Shown here: piece after piece, positions 9,196 through 19,404 of the stretch
How positions within the stretch are numbered: the first letter of the stretch is position 1
Layout: each line of letters begins with the position of its first letter
From: Acidobacteriales bacterium 13_1_40CM_3_55_5
GTDB lineage: Bacteria; Acidobacteriota; Terriglobia; Terriglobales; Acidobacteriaceae
NCBI GenBank assembly: GCA_001918935.1
Contig: MNGW01000131.1
Location: forward strand, 1-36,200
Direction of reading: 5' to 3'
Length of the DNA stretch: 36,200 nucleotides
Position numbers and translations under genes: made by a program
The notes under the pieces: generated by a model
What the model saw: the letters and a program-made list of their open reading frames with translations, nothing else
Told to the model about the DNA's origin: nothing
Databases searched by the model: none

Positions 9196-10155
9196 ATGAC
9201 CCGGAACTATTCTGGTTCCGCGTCCGTGAATCAATTTTGGATCCGGCTTCGTCATTCGATGTTAAAAGCGACGATTAAAAATTCCGCGTTGCGCAAGCGA
9301 GCCCGCCAATTTGGGCGTCTGGTGCGCCATTCGGCGGTCACTCCCCGCACTGGGGAAACCCATAAGCCCAGACTCGTCTCGAACGGCGAACTGGGTGTGA
9401 CGTTCATCGGACACGCCAGCTTTTTCGTACAGATGGGTGGTCAGAACGTGATCATCGATCCCAATTTTGCACGCTGGCTGTTCGTGCTCAAACGTCTGCG
9501 CCAGCCCGGTGTCCGTCTGCGCGACCTTCCAGCCATCGATCTGATATTGGTTACCCATGCCCACTTCGACCACCTGCACCGGCCATCGTTGCGCGCGATC
9601 GTCCAGCACGCTCGAAATCGCCGCGGAACGCCGCCGACGATCGTGATACCTCACCACGTCTTCGATTTGGTTTCCGACCTCGGATTCGATGATGTAGTCG
9701 AGCTCGACTGGTGGAATAGTTATCGTCATCGCGGACTGACCGTCACCCATGTGCCGTCACGTCATTGGGGCGCCAGGGTAATCAGAGATTCTCATCGCGG
9801 CTATGGAGGCTATGTCTTGCGGGACAACAAGCACTCCATCTACCACGCCGGCGACACGGCCTATTTTTCCGGCTTCCGCGAGATCGGTCAGAGACTGGCG
9901 CCTGAACTGGCGCTATTGCCGATCGGAGCTTACAATCCGCCGTCTTTCCGCAATGTGCATACCAGCCCCGCCGACGCTACCCGCGCCTTTCTTGACCTCA
10001 ATTCGCGTTGGATGGTTCCCATGCACTACGGAACCTTCCGCCTCTCTCACGAACCCATGGAGGAACCGCTCGCTCTCCTGGAAAAAGAGGCTGCAGCCGC
10101 TGGCATTCAAGATCGAGTGCTGGTAATGGAAGAGGGCGTGACCAAGTTTTTTTAA
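9196..10155 (+). CDS. MBL-fold metal-dependent hydrolase (UlaG/NAPE-PLD-like)
   Basis: VTFIGHASFFVQMGGQNVIIDPNF, LVTHAHFDHLH, SIYHAGDTAYFSGFREIG, MVPMHYGTFRLSHEPMEEP. Confidence 0.88.
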   Translation: MTRNYSGSASVNQFWIRLRHSMLKATIKNSALRKRARQFGRLVRHSAVTPRTGETHKPRLVSNGELGVTFIGHASFFVQMGGQNVIIDPNFARWLFVLKRLRQPGVRLRDLPAIDLILVTHAHFDHLHRPSLRAIVQHARNRRGTPPTIVIPHHVFDLVSDLGFDDVVELDWWNSYRHRGLTVTHVPSRHWGARVIRDSHRGYGGYVLRDNKHSIYHAGDTAYFSGFREIGQRLAPELALLPIGAYNPPSFRNVHTSPADATRAFLDLNSRWMVPMHYGTFRLSHEPMEEPLALLEKEAAAAGIQDRVLVMEEGVTKFF

Positions 10156-10266
10156 TTTCAGCCAAGTAATTTCAGTGTTCTGAAGGCTGTGAAAAAGCAA
10201 GCTGCCCCGCTGCGCTTGCGTTCAGGTATAAAGTTGTACGCTCAGATTTTTGCTAAGGAGGTACCT

Positions 10267-10752
10267 ATGCCAGACAAAGTGAAAGCCGTTCCGGAAGGAT
10301 TCCACACGTTAACTCCGCACATCACTGTTCGGGATGCTCGTCGGGCGATCGATTTCTACCAGAAGGCGTTTGGTGCCGAAGTGCTTGGCATCCATGATGG
10401 TCCCGAAGGAAAGATCATGCACGCTACTCTCAAGATCGGCGATTCCATGCTCATGCTGAACGATGAGTTTCCTGAATGGGGTGCGTTGGGTCCGCCTTCC
10501 ACAGGGGCCAGCGGCGTGATCATTCATATGTATCTGGAAAATGTGGACGCCGCGTTCCAGCGTGTGGTTTCTGCCGGCGCGACCGTAAAGATGCCGCTCG
10601 GCGATGCGTTCTGGGGCGACCGCTACGGCGCCGTCGTGGATCCGTTCGGACATACGTGGTCTCTGGCTAGCAAGGTTAGGGATGTATCCAAAGATGAGCT
10701 CGACAAGGCCTCCCAGGATATGTTCGGGCGCGGGACGAAGAAGTCGGCTTAG
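10267..10752 (+). CDS. VOC family protein (PhnB/glyoxalase-like)
   Basis: LTPHITVRDARRAIDFYQKAFGAEVLG ... MHATLKIGDSMLMLNDEFPE ... DPFGHTWSLASKVRDVS. AAGGAGG upstream of the ATG at 10267. Confidence 0.88.
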   Translation: MPDKVKAVPEGFHTLTPHITVRDARRAIDFYQKAFGAEVLGIHDGPEGKIMHATLKIGDSMLMLNDEFPEWGALGPPSTGASGVIIHMYLENVDAAFQRVVSAGATVKMPLGDAFWGDRYGAVVDPFGHTWSLASKVRDVSKDELDKASQDMFGRGTKKSA

Positions 10753-12077
10753 TAAGCGAGCAGGATTCGGAGATCACGCAGATTGTTGCCCGTGGGCCCG
10801 GTGATGATTGCGTCGCCCAGCTTGTTGAAAAAGGCATAGGCATTAAATTCAGACAGATAGATTTCCGGAGCCAACCCGCGGGCCTTGGCGCGCTCCATGG
10901 TGGTGCCGTCCACGATTGCCCCCGCGGCCGGACTGTTGCCGTCAATGCCATCTGTCCCTGCGCTGAGCACGGTGATCTTTTCTCCGGCGATTTTTGACGC
11001 GCAATCCAGGGCAAACTGCTGATTGCGGCCGCCAATACCACCATTCGCGACTTTCACCGTTATTTCTCCGCCTGAAATAAGGCAAACACGCTCCGATTTC
11101 TTGCGTAACTCATGGACTCGTTCGACTAGGTAATTGGCAGCACGCAAATAGTCCCAGTCATCGCAGCTATTATCCACTTGGACCTTGAACCCTAGACGCT
11201 CCGCGTCTGGCTTGCTGGCTTCCACCACGGAAGCATTGGACAAAATCGGCCACCAGCGTGAGCGATGAAAAACTTCATCACCTACCTTCGGAGTCTCTTC
11301 CAACGCGTGCCGTTGGAAGAGTTCACGAACCGACTCAGGAAATTGTGCGAGCAGCTCATAGCGCGTCGCAATCTGGTAGCAATCCTCCACGGTACTGGGA
11401 TCGGGCATGGTGGGACCGGAAGCCAATGCATCTGGCATGTTGTCAGGAACGTCTGAAACCAGTAGCGAAACCTGCTGCGCCCGATGAGCTATACGGGCTA
11501 GTCGTCCACCCTTGATCGCCGACAGGTGCTTGCGAATGGCATTTATTTCAACGATGTTTGCACCGGAAAATATGAGCGCCCGGTAGGTGGCAATTAGATC
11601 GTCCAGCGAAACTTCATCATCGATGGGCTTTTCTACCATCGATGACCCTCCGCCGCTGAGCAGAAAAATTACCAGCGATTCCGGATTTTGTCCGCTCAAT
11701 GATTTGATCATCGCCTCCGCCGCGCGAAAAGATTCCGCGTTAGGTGTAGGATGTCCGCCACGAAAATAGCGGAACCCGCGAACCTGAGACGCGGGCTCGA
11801 CCGAACTGCTGACGATGCCCTCAAAACGGCGGCCAGCCTGCATTTCAAGCGAATTAAGCAAACTGTGCGCAGCTTTGCCGATCGAAACGACAAAGATATT
11901 GCGAAAGGAATCCAGATCGTAGAGATCCTCGCAGATGCGGAGGACTCCGCGCTCACAATCCACATTCCGCTGAAAGGCTTTATCAATGCTGGCTTCCGCG
12001 AGAGCGTGCTCGAAAAGCTGGCGGGCGGTGACACGCATCTCGACGGCTGCACGCTGGCGGTCTGCGGGGGAAGGCAT
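10749..12077 (-). CDS. Glycerate 2-kinase family protein (DUF4147/MOFRL)
   Basis: FVVSIGKAAHSL, FLLSGGGSSMVEKPID, VSLLVSDVPDNMPDALASGPTMPDPST, CLISGGEITVKVANGGIGGRNQQFALDCA, SAGTDGIDGNSPAAGAIVDG. Confidence 0.9.
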   Translation of the reverse strand: MPSPADRQRAAVEMRVTARQLFEHALAEASIDKAFQRNVDCERGVLRICEDLYDLDSFRNIFVVSIGKAAHSLLNSLEMQAGRRFEGIVSSSVEPASQVRGFRYFRGGHPTPNAESFRAAEAMIKSLSGQNPESLVIFLLSGGGSSMVEKPIDDEVSLDDLIATYRALIFSGANIVEINAIRKHLSAIKGGRLARIAHRAQQVSLLVSDVPDNMPDALASGPTMPDPSTVEDCYQIATRYELLAQFPESVRELFQRHALEETPKVGDEVFHRSRWWPILSNASVVEASKPDAERLGFKVQVDNSCDDWDYLRAANYLVERVHELRKKSERVCLISGGEITVKVANGGIGGRNQQFALDCASKIAGEKITVLSAGTDGIDGNSPAAGAIVDGTTMERAKARGLAPEIYLSEFNAYAFFNKLGDAIITGPTGNNLRDLRILLAY

Positions 12078-12115
12078 GGTGGAGGATTATAGAAGCTGAG
12101 AAGTATTTTCCAGGG

Positions 12116-12787
12116 TCATCTATGGAGTGCCACTTCCCTGATCCAACTCTCAATCGTTTCCCGCAGCTCTCTCAACCTTCCTTCAAAAAAATGATCTGCA
12201 CCCTCGATGAGCACTAGTTTGCGCGGTTCGGGAACTGACGTCGCGAGTCGTTGTAACTCTGCCCTCGGGCCAAACTGATCGCGAGCGCCGCTTACAAATA
12301 GCTTGGGTTTGGTACAGGACTGGAGAAACTCGAAATCGTAACTGCGATTATCAATCGCCGCGACCGGAGTGCCCACAGCGATTATTGCCTTTACTCGCGT
12401 ATCCGGACACGCTGCCTGTAATCCGACAGCAGCGCCAAACGAGAATCCGGCGAAGATCATGGGCAGTCGGAACTCCTTGTCCAGCCAGTCGAGAGCGGTG
12501 CGGACATCGTCGACTTCGCCCCGCCCATGGTCGTGTTCGCCCTGGCTCAATCCGGCGCTGCGGAAATTAAACCGTAGCACGGGAAATCCGAAAGTATTCA
12601 GGGCCTTCATGGTATGAAACACAACTTTGTTGTGAAGCGTTCCGCCAAATGAAGGATGAGGATGACAGACCAGAGCGGCATGAGTTGCATCCGCCGCGCC
12701 TGCATTGAGCAGTGCCTCGAGACGTCCGGCGGGACCATCGAGAAAAAATGAACGGATTGTGCTGCTCGTTGGCGCGGTCATGTGCAT
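12116..12787 (-). CDS. Alpha/beta hydrolase (KANL3/Tex30-like), start approximate
   Basis: ALVCHPHPSFGGTLHNKVVFHTMKAL, VLRFNFRSAGLSQGEHDHGRGEVDDVRTALDWL, FAGFSFGAAVGLQAA, GADHFFEGRLREL. Confidence 0.87.
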   Translation of the reverse strand: MHMTAPTSSTIRSFFLDGPAGRLEALLNAGAADATHAALVCHPHPSFGGTLHNKVVFHTMKALNTFGFPVLRFNFRSAGLSQGEHDHGRGEVDDVRTALDWLDKEFRLPMIFAGFSFGAAVGLQAACPDTRVKAIIAVGTPVAAIDNRSYDFEFLQSCTKPKLFVSGARDQFGPRAELQRLATSVPEPRKLVLIEGADHFFEGRLRELRETIESWIREVALHR

Positions 12788-12879
12788 TTGAGAGCAAGAA
12801 TAATCTAGCAGAGTGAGGCACACCCTAAGGCGGCAGCTATCAAAGCCCTTCCCATGGACGTATGGTTTATTCTCTGACC

Positions 12880-13887
12880 ATGGACGTCGCCGCTTTTACG
12901 CGCCAACTGGTAGACATCGAGTCCATCTCCGGCAATGAAGGACAGGTCGGAGATTTCTTGCACTTTGAGCTCTGCCGTCTGGGGTACCAGGCAAAGAAAA
13001 TGACCGTGGAAGACGCACGCAACAACGTGTTCGCAACTGCGCCGCAAGAGTCGCGGCCCGCCATGGTCTTTTCCACCCACATGGACACAGTGCCGCCGTT
13101 CATTCCCTCATCGGAAGACGCAACTCGCATCTACGGCCGTGGCTCGTGCGATGCAAAAGGGATCATCGCGGCACAAATCGCCGCCGCCGAACGCCTGCGC
13201 CAGGATGGCATTCATGTAGGGCTTCTTTTTCTGGTCGGCGAAGAGCGCGACAGCCTGGGAGCGAAGGTAGCGAATAAACAGTCGGCAGGCAGCAAATTTC
13301 TGGTGAACGGCGAGCCCACCGAGAACCGGATTGCAATTGCCTCCAAGGGCACGTTGCGAGTGGAATTGAACGCTCATGGACGAATGGCGCACTCGGCGTA
13401 TCCCGAGTTGGGTGAGTCGGCGATCGATAAATTGATAGAAGCGCTCCATCGCCTTCGCGCGATGAAATTGCCCGAGGATAAAGGGTTTGGACCATCCACT
13501 CTAAATATTGGTTTGATCGAAGGCGGGCGCGCTCCCAACGTCGTTGCCGACCGGGCTCGGGCTCACTTGCTCTACCGGTTAGTCGGCCCATCGCAGCAAT
13601 TGCGTGAAGACATTGTCGACAGGGTGGGTGATCTGGCAGAAATCAAATTCACTCTCGAGATTCCCTTCGTTCGATTGCGCACTCTGGATGGCATGCCAAC
13701 CATGGTGGCAGCATTCACCACCGATATCCCAGCGCTCAATAATTGGGGAGAGCCACTGTTGATGGGTCCTGGCTCCATCCATGTAGCCCACACTGAACAG
13801 GAGTATGTGGAGAAAAAAGAACTGAACCAGGCAGTGGAGTTGTATTGTTCGATGGCAAAAAGACTGTGCGCGGATGGATTGGGATAA
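12880..13887 (+). CDS. M20-family metallopeptidase (ArgE/DapE-like)
   Basis: VFSTHMDTVPP, YGRGSCDAKGIIAAQIAA, FLVGEERDSLGAK, GRMAHSAYPELGESAIDKL. Confidence 0.88.
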   Translation: MDVAAFTRQLVDIESISGNEGQVGDFLHFELCRLGYQAKKMTVEDARNNVFATAPQESRPAMVFSTHMDTVPPFIPSSEDATRIYGRGSCDAKGIIAAQIAAAERLRQDGIHVGLLFLVGEERDSLGAKVANKQSAGSKFLVNGEPTENRIAIASKGTLRVELNAHGRMAHSAYPELGESAIDKLIEALHRLRAMKLPEDKGFGPSTLNIGLIEGGRAPNVVADRARAHLLYRLVGPSQQLREDIVDRVGDLAEIKFTLEIPFVRLRTLDGMPTMVAAFTTDIPALNNWGEPLLMGPGSIHVAHTEQEYVEKKELNQAVELYCSMAKRLCADGLG

Positions 13888-14004
13888 TCAGCTTTCGGAT
13901 TTCAGGTCTCAGATGTCAGATCTCAGTTCTCGGAAGTCGAATACAGATGAGAGTCTGGCCTTCCACTTCCCCCTTCCATCTCGCAAACCATTTACACTTA
14001 GTTC

Positions 14005-16127
14005 ATGACCACCCAGACGTCCAACTCCCTTTCCACGGCGTCTTCAGCGTACCTGCGCTCGGCGATGCATCAGCCGGTGCAATGGCACGAGTGGGGAGAA
14101 GAAGCTTTTGCTACGGCGCAGCGGGAGAACAAACCTATCCTGCTGGACATCGGCGCAGTGTGGTGCCATTGGTGCCATGTAATGGATCGCGAATCCTATG
14201 ACGACGCTGAACTCGCGCAAATCGTCAATGAGCGTTTTATTGCAGTGAAGGTGGATCGCGATGAACGTCCCGACATCGATAGCCGCTATCAGGCCGCCGT
14301 CAGCGCAATCAGTGGACAGGGTGGATGGCCGCTCACAGCCTTTCTTACGCCTGATGGCAAGCCATTCTATGGCGGCACTTATTTCCCCCCGAGCGAGCGG
14401 ATGCATACCATCAAAAAAATGGCGAGGTAGTAGAACAGGCAAAAATGGTGGAGAGCGCTCTTTCTCACTCGGAATCCTTTGCCGGTAGCAGCGGAGAATT
14501 TTCTGCGGGGGTGATCGACGCCATCGCCAAATCTATCTTAGGGATGTTTGATCCAAGCAACGGCGGCTTTGGTAATGCGCCCAAGTTTCCGCATCCGGCG
14601 GCTCTTGATCTTTTGATTGATCAATACGCGCGATCCGGAGATGAGCATCTACGTAATGTTTTCGTTACTACGCTTGAAAAGATGGCGCGAGGCGGGGTTT
14701 ACGATCAGCTCGCTGGTGGATTCCATCGCTACTCGGTGGACGAGCGCTGGGTGGTGCCGCACTTCGAGAAAATGTGCTACGACAATTCGGAACTGCTGAA
14801 GAATTATGTGCACGCCCATCAGGCCACCGGCTCAGAGTTCTTCGCCGACGTAGCTCGCGACATCATTCGCTGGATGGACGAATGGCTCTCCGATCGTGAG
14901 CAAGGAGGCTTCTACGCTTCTCAGGACGCAGACTATTCGATGGACGATGACGGAGATTATTTCACCTGGACGTTGGAAGAGACCCGCGCCGTTCTCACTG
15001 AAGAGGAAGCCAGGGTTGCCAGCCTACACTTTGACATTAAGGAAATCGGCGAGATGCATCACAATCCCGCCAAGAACGTGTTGTACGTACGAGCTCCCGT
15101 TGAAGAAATCGCCAAAAGACTGAGCATGCCCTTGGAGCGGGTGGAGACACTGCTGCGCTCGGCTAAGGAGAAGATGTACGCTGCCCGGCTGAAACGGCCC
15201 ACTCCGTACGTGGACAAGACGGTCTATGTGGGCTGGAATGCAATGTGCGTATCCGCCTACTTGCAGGCAGCCCGGGCACTCAAGTTGGACACTGCTCAGC
15301 ATTTTGCACTGCGTTCTCTGGACCGATTGCTGGCCGAAGGTTGGTCGGCCGAAAATGGGTTGGTCCATGTCATAGCCTATTCGGACCCTGCCGCGCAGTC
15401 CCGACGGGTAGCAGGCTTGCTCGACGATTATGCGTTTACGGCAATCGCTTGCCTGGATGCGTACGAGACCACTTCGGACCTCAGCTATTTCAATTTCGCG
15501 CGGCGCATCGCTGATGCGATGGTAGATCGTTTCTTCGATCCGGTATCGGGCGGCTTTTTTGACACCGAGAAACGTGTGGGCGGAGAACAAAAATTCCTTG
15601 GCGTGCTAGGAACACGACGCAAGCCATTTCAGGACTCGCCGACTCCTGCCGGCAATTCTGTCGCTGCCATCGTGCTGCAGCGGCTTTATGGCTACACCAA
15701 CGAGCAAAGCTATCGCGACAAAGCAGAGCAAACTATGGAGGTGCTGGCCGGGTTGGCGGGACAGTATGGAATTTTTGCTGCGACGTACGGCATTGCCGCA
15801 ATCTATGTTTCGCAGGCGCACATCCAGGTTGTGATCGTTGGGGAGGATGAACTAGCGGATCAACTTTATTCCACTGCGGGAACGATTCCTGCGCTCAACC
15901 AAGCGGTGCTGAAGTTCGCTTCGAACAAGGTCGTCCCGCAGTATCTGCCAGCTGCGTTGGCGACGACGATTCCTGCTTTGCCCGGGGTCAAGGAAGGAAA
16001 AACAGTTGCGGTAATCTGTTCCGATTTCAGCTGCCGCCCGCCGATCTCCGGCGTCGAGCAGTTGAAGCGCGATCTTCACCTCGCATTATGCCGACCCGAT
16101 TACCATGCGCCAGTAAAAAAAGGCTGA
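14005..16127 (+). pseudogene. Thioredoxin-domain protein of the YyaL/Spata20 (DUF255) family, split by a frameshift near 14413-14430
   Basis: N-terminal ORF 14005-14430 (QWHEWGEEAFATAQRENKPILLDIGAVWCHWCHVMDRESYDD ... GGTYFPPSER) and ORF 14445-16127 in another frame ([39 protein letters not shown]). Together they make one recognisable family member. Could be a real pseudogene, a sequencing error or recoding. Confidence 0.8.
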
Positions 16128-16192
16128 AGATGTTTTTCACATTCATTCAGCCTAGTGAATTCTAAGGGCCGCAACACGCGGCTCCCGGTTGC

Positions 16193-16219
16193 GGGCAGGT
16201 CACGCTCGTGACCTTGCCC
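16193..16219. terminator. Terminator-like hairpin between convergent genes
   Basis: GGGCAGGTCACG CTC GTGACCTTGCCC is a near-perfect stem followed on the + strand by ATTTTATTT, downstream of the YyaL-like gene. Confidence 0.6.
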
Positions 16220-16222
16220 ATT

Positions 16223-16348
16223 TTATTTGCAGGCATGAAACGAGCACAGCGGTCCACCGTCGAATGATGTAGCCATTGGAGCAGAGGCCGCCAAACATGT
16301 GCAAGCCAAACCTACCACCAGGATTAACATCCTGATTGCACGTTGCAT
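16223..16348 (-). CDS. Putative small secreted-type peptide, 41 aa (not in ORF track)
   Basis: MQRAIRMLILVVGLACTCLAASAPMATSFDGGPLCSFHACK*. Consensus AAGGAG upstream of the ATG, signal-peptide-like N-terminus. Confidence 0.5.
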   Translation of the reverse strand: MQRAIRMLILVVGLACTCLAASAPMATSFDGGPLCSFHACK

Positions 16349-16655
16349 GGGTTGTTTCTCCTTGCGTGCAGGTTCCCTGGGAGCGGAAACCCCCACGGCC
16401 GGGAATTATACCCCCTGTATGCAACTTTTCTGGTGCAGCTACCTCGGAAAACCGGTTTACCAGTTCGGTTAAGTGGATTTGCAAGAGCCCGGGATGGTTA
16501 GTTTTTATCCTTGTAATTCAATGGGATAGAGGCATGGACCCATTACGGGAGCTAGTTCCGAAATAGATTTTGCTAGAAGGGTGTGCCGTGTTCTTTTGCT
16601 TGATTTTGGTATTTGCAAAAACCGACTTCCAGAATGACGCCGAGTTTTCAGGAAT

Positions 16656-17552
16656 CTATGAATTGACTTTTCCAGAAGGGCGAGGAGAGGAACGCGAAGA
16701 AGAAATCTGAGTCAATTCTTCGATTGCGCTAGGATCCGAGGCTGTATCTCCGTTGGTTCGTGAAAAAGCGCGGTCAACCATACTCTCAAACAACGGTATC
16801 AAGGAATCGCTCGACACCGGATGCTGTAAGTCGGTAAGGCCCTGCTCCCAGCGATGCGACTTAAGAAGGCTGGCGGAGGCGTCCCGGGCTGGGCTCTTCA
16901 TCCAGGCATAGACCAGCCAAATCACGATGGCGCCGTTGTATGCCAACATATTAACCAGGCTTATCGTCGTTTCGGACACGTGATTACTGGAATACAAGGC
17001 CAGCAGAGCCAATTCCACTCCAGCAAAGCTGCCGAAGCCGAGAGCAATGCCAAAGCTGTGTTGTCGCCAAGTCACTCCCAGATAATTGGAAAAGACAAGC
17101 AGAAACAAAATTAAGCCGCACTGAATTACTCGCAAGCACCGCTGCACCGTAACCAGCGCCTGTATTACTGAACCCTGCTCGGCTGCGGGACTCGCAGCCG
17201 CCACAACCCCGGCGACCAACAACATGACCAAAGCGGCCCACTTAAACAATACGGACCCGAGGTCTTTAAGGGTGTGGTAGGGCCGGAAAATGTCCAGAAA
17301 AATTTCGTGAATAACCTTGAAGCCAACCGCCAGGCTGATCGCGGTGCAAGTCCAATACATGCAGACGTAATAGTGCGCATAGCCCAACTGGAACATAGGA
17401 AACAAAACCGCAAAGATCAAAATCTGCGAAACAATGTAGGCAAAAAACACAGGAAAAATCTTATGCAGCTTGCGATAAAACATGACCGCCGCAACTGACA
17501 GTTGCAGTAGTGGGTGAGCGATCCATAAAGCCAGCTGGATTTTGGGGTTCAT
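16656..17552 (-). CDS. Multi-pass integral membrane protein of unknown function
   Basis: 298 aa with about seven hydrophobic segments and a polar C-terminal tail. Confidence 0.75.
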   Translation of the reverse strand: MNPKIQLALWIAHPLLQLSVAAVMFYRKLHKIFPVFFAYIVSQILIFAVLFPMFQLGYAHYYVCMYWTCTAISLAVGFKVIHEIFLDIFRPYHTLKDLGSVLFKWAALVMLLVAGVVAAASPAAEQGSVIQALVTVQRCLRVIQCGLILFLLVFSNYLGVTWRQHSFGIALGFGSFAGVELALLALYSSNHVSETTISLVNMLAYNGAIVIWLVYAWMKSPARDASASLLKSHRWEQGLTDLQHPVSSDSLIPLFESMVDRAFSRTNGDTASDPSAIEELTQISSSRSSPRPSGKVNS

Positions 17553-17768
17553 CGGGCTGCTCTACTGTCACCTTCTAATGGCAAGGCAGACAGACTACAC
17601 CGGGCACTCTCCTCCTATGTAAACCTTACCAGTTCCCGTCCTACGGTCAATGACCGGAAGTAACTATAGGTAATGGTTACCAGGCAAACCCAAGCCCATT
17701 GTCCGCGCGGGTCAGCAAAGGTAGGTTGGAGAGAGGGCACACACGCCAGGTTGGAGGGTCACCGTGAT

Positions 17769-18266
17769 TTACACGTCTGGCGAGGCCTGGATGTAGGCAC
17801 GCATCATTCGGACTTCGTGGTCTTTTTCATTGAGATCGTGCAACATGAGATCACGCAGCGAAACCAGTCCGCGTAGTTGTTTGCCATCGCAGATGGGTAG
17901 ATGGCGAAAGCCGTGGCGCCGCATCAGGAGCATGCAATTCTCCGGAGTCTCCTCCGGACTTACGACGAGCGGGTCGCTGGTCATGACTTCGCCTACCTGG
18001 GTACTGTCGGCTTGACGTCCCTCCACCACTACTCGTTTCATGAGATCGCGCTCAGAAAAAATTCCTACTAACACGCCGTCGCGAAGTACAGGCACCGCCC
18101 CAATATTGCGCGCGACCATTGCTTTTGCCACATCCAGCACTGTCTGACCCGCATCCGCGCGATAGGTTTCTTGATCCAAGCGCAAGTTTCGAGCCAACGT
18201 GCAAACTGTATACAAGCGCGAGTATAGGACGAAAACGGACAGGGGAGAAGAGTAATTGCCGCCCAC
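17769..18266 (-). CDS. CBS-domain pair protein (start uncertain)
   Basis: TVLDVAKAMVARNIGAVPVLRDGVLVGIFSERDLMKRVV and VGEVMTSDPLVVSPEETPENCMLLMRRHGFRHLPICDGKQLRGLVSLRDLM. Confidence 0.88.
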   Translation of the reverse strand: MGGNYSSPLSVFVLYSRLYTVCTLARNLRLDQETYRADAGQTVLDVAKAMVARNIGAVPVLRDGVLVGIFSERDLMKRVVVEGRQADSTQVGEVMTSDPLVVSPEETPENCMLLMRRHGFRHLPICDGKQLRGLVSLRDLMLHDLNEKDHEVRMMRAYIQASPDV

Positions 18267-18305
18267 CGGATTGATCCGGGCGAAGGACAGAACCGGATCG
18301 CCAAA

Positions 18306-19316
18306 TCACTCGTTATCATCGAGATAGAAAAGGTCGAAGATACGGTGTCCCCGATCGAGCAGCAGCACGCGACCGCTATAAACGACTCGCTCAAGGTTGC
18401 TCGGCAGCCTCGCAAGTTTTTCTTCGCACGCTAACGGAAGAGGATAGACCTTATCTTGGAGTTCGGCGGGCAACGTCTCGCCTCTGCGAACCTGCCGATC
18501 CGAACCCGGCGGCAGTTCAGGACGTTCCGTGACCCCAGCTGGAAATGCCGCGCTGTTCTCATTCACGCAATCTCGGATCACTCTGCGATCGCGCAGAGTG
18601 AATAACGGAGTGGAATCCTCAGGCTGCCGTGTCGAGCCCGTTTGATTGGAGTTCCGGCTTGGAGCTTGCGTCGAGTCCTGATCGGGTTGAGACGGCGTTT
18701 GCTCCGCAGAGCTTTCTGTAATTGTTGCAGCAGATCCAGTCGTACTGGTGAATGTGAGCACAGTCTCTGGTTTAACGATTGCGGCACGTTTGCCTGTGGC
18801 TGCGGCCGCGCCAGCCCCGGCTGCGCCGCCAGCACCCGCGCCAATGGCGGCTCCCTTCCCACCTCCAGCAATTGCGCCAATAACGGCTCCCAGAGCGGCG
18901 CCTCCGCCAATCTTCCCCACGTTGCTTTTGGCATGAGATTCGCCTTTGATCACCAGCGGCTGTACTGCGACAGAGAAGGCAACCCTACCCGAACTCACGG
19001 TGGTCAGGACCAGGTCCAATTCTCCCGGTTCGGTGAGCCGGCCGGAACGATGCACGTCGCTGACGCGACCGCTTACATCAGCTCCCCTGGGATAGAGCTC
19101 CTTTCCATTGGCTTGGATTGGTTCATCGAGGGTTCCGTGGAAGATGTCTCCTGCCTCGCTCTCTTCACTGCTCAGCTGGTCAATGATGCGGACCTTGATC
19201 GAGGTTCCGGGAGGGATATCCCTGACCTCGTCTCCCAAACCAGGCTGAGCTAAGGCGATCGTAAATAGACCGGCCATCATCAACGAACGATAGTTGCGGA
19301 ACATCATGGACCTCAC
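18306..19316 (-). CDS. Exported protein with Gly/Ala-rich (glycine-zipper-like) segment
   Basis: Signal-like N-terminus (LMMAGLFTIALAQPGLGD) and KIGGGAALGAVIGAIAGGGKGAAIGAGAGGAAGAGAAAATGKR. Confidence 0.72.
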   Translation of the reverse strand: MRSMMFRNYRSLMMAGLFTIALAQPGLGDEVRDIPPGTSIKVRIIDQLSSEESEAGDIFHGTLDEPIQANGKELYPRGADVSGRVSDVHRSGRLTEPGELDLVLTTVSSGRVAFSVAVQPLVIKGESHAKSNVGKIGGGAALGAVIGAIAGGGKGAAIGAGAGGAAGAGAAAATGKRAAIVKPETVLTFTSTTGSAATITESSAEQTPSQPDQDSTQAPSRNSNQTGSTRQPEDSTPLFTLRDRRVIRDCVNENSAAFPAGVTERPELPPGSDRQVRRGETLPAELQDKVYPLPLACEEKLARLPSNLERVVYSGRVLLLDRGHRIFDLFYLDDNE

Positions 19317-19404
19317 TCATCGGAATTTCTCAGCTAGCAAAGTTGCTTCTGTTGATCGGATGCAAACGCCTATTCTCCTAGCTGCATCCGGTCGCCTCAA
19401 AACC

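Noticed and set aside
13885-13935. CAGGTCTCAGATGTCAGATCTCAGTTCTC low-complexity stretch
   Set aside because: Short imperfect TCAG-rich repeat in an intergenic gap; too degenerate to support a specific element.
16200-16484. 94-aa minus-strand ORF from the track
   Set aside because: No Shine-Dalgarno and no protein-like features. The overlapping 41-aa frame with AAGGAG and a signal-like N-terminus is the better candidate.
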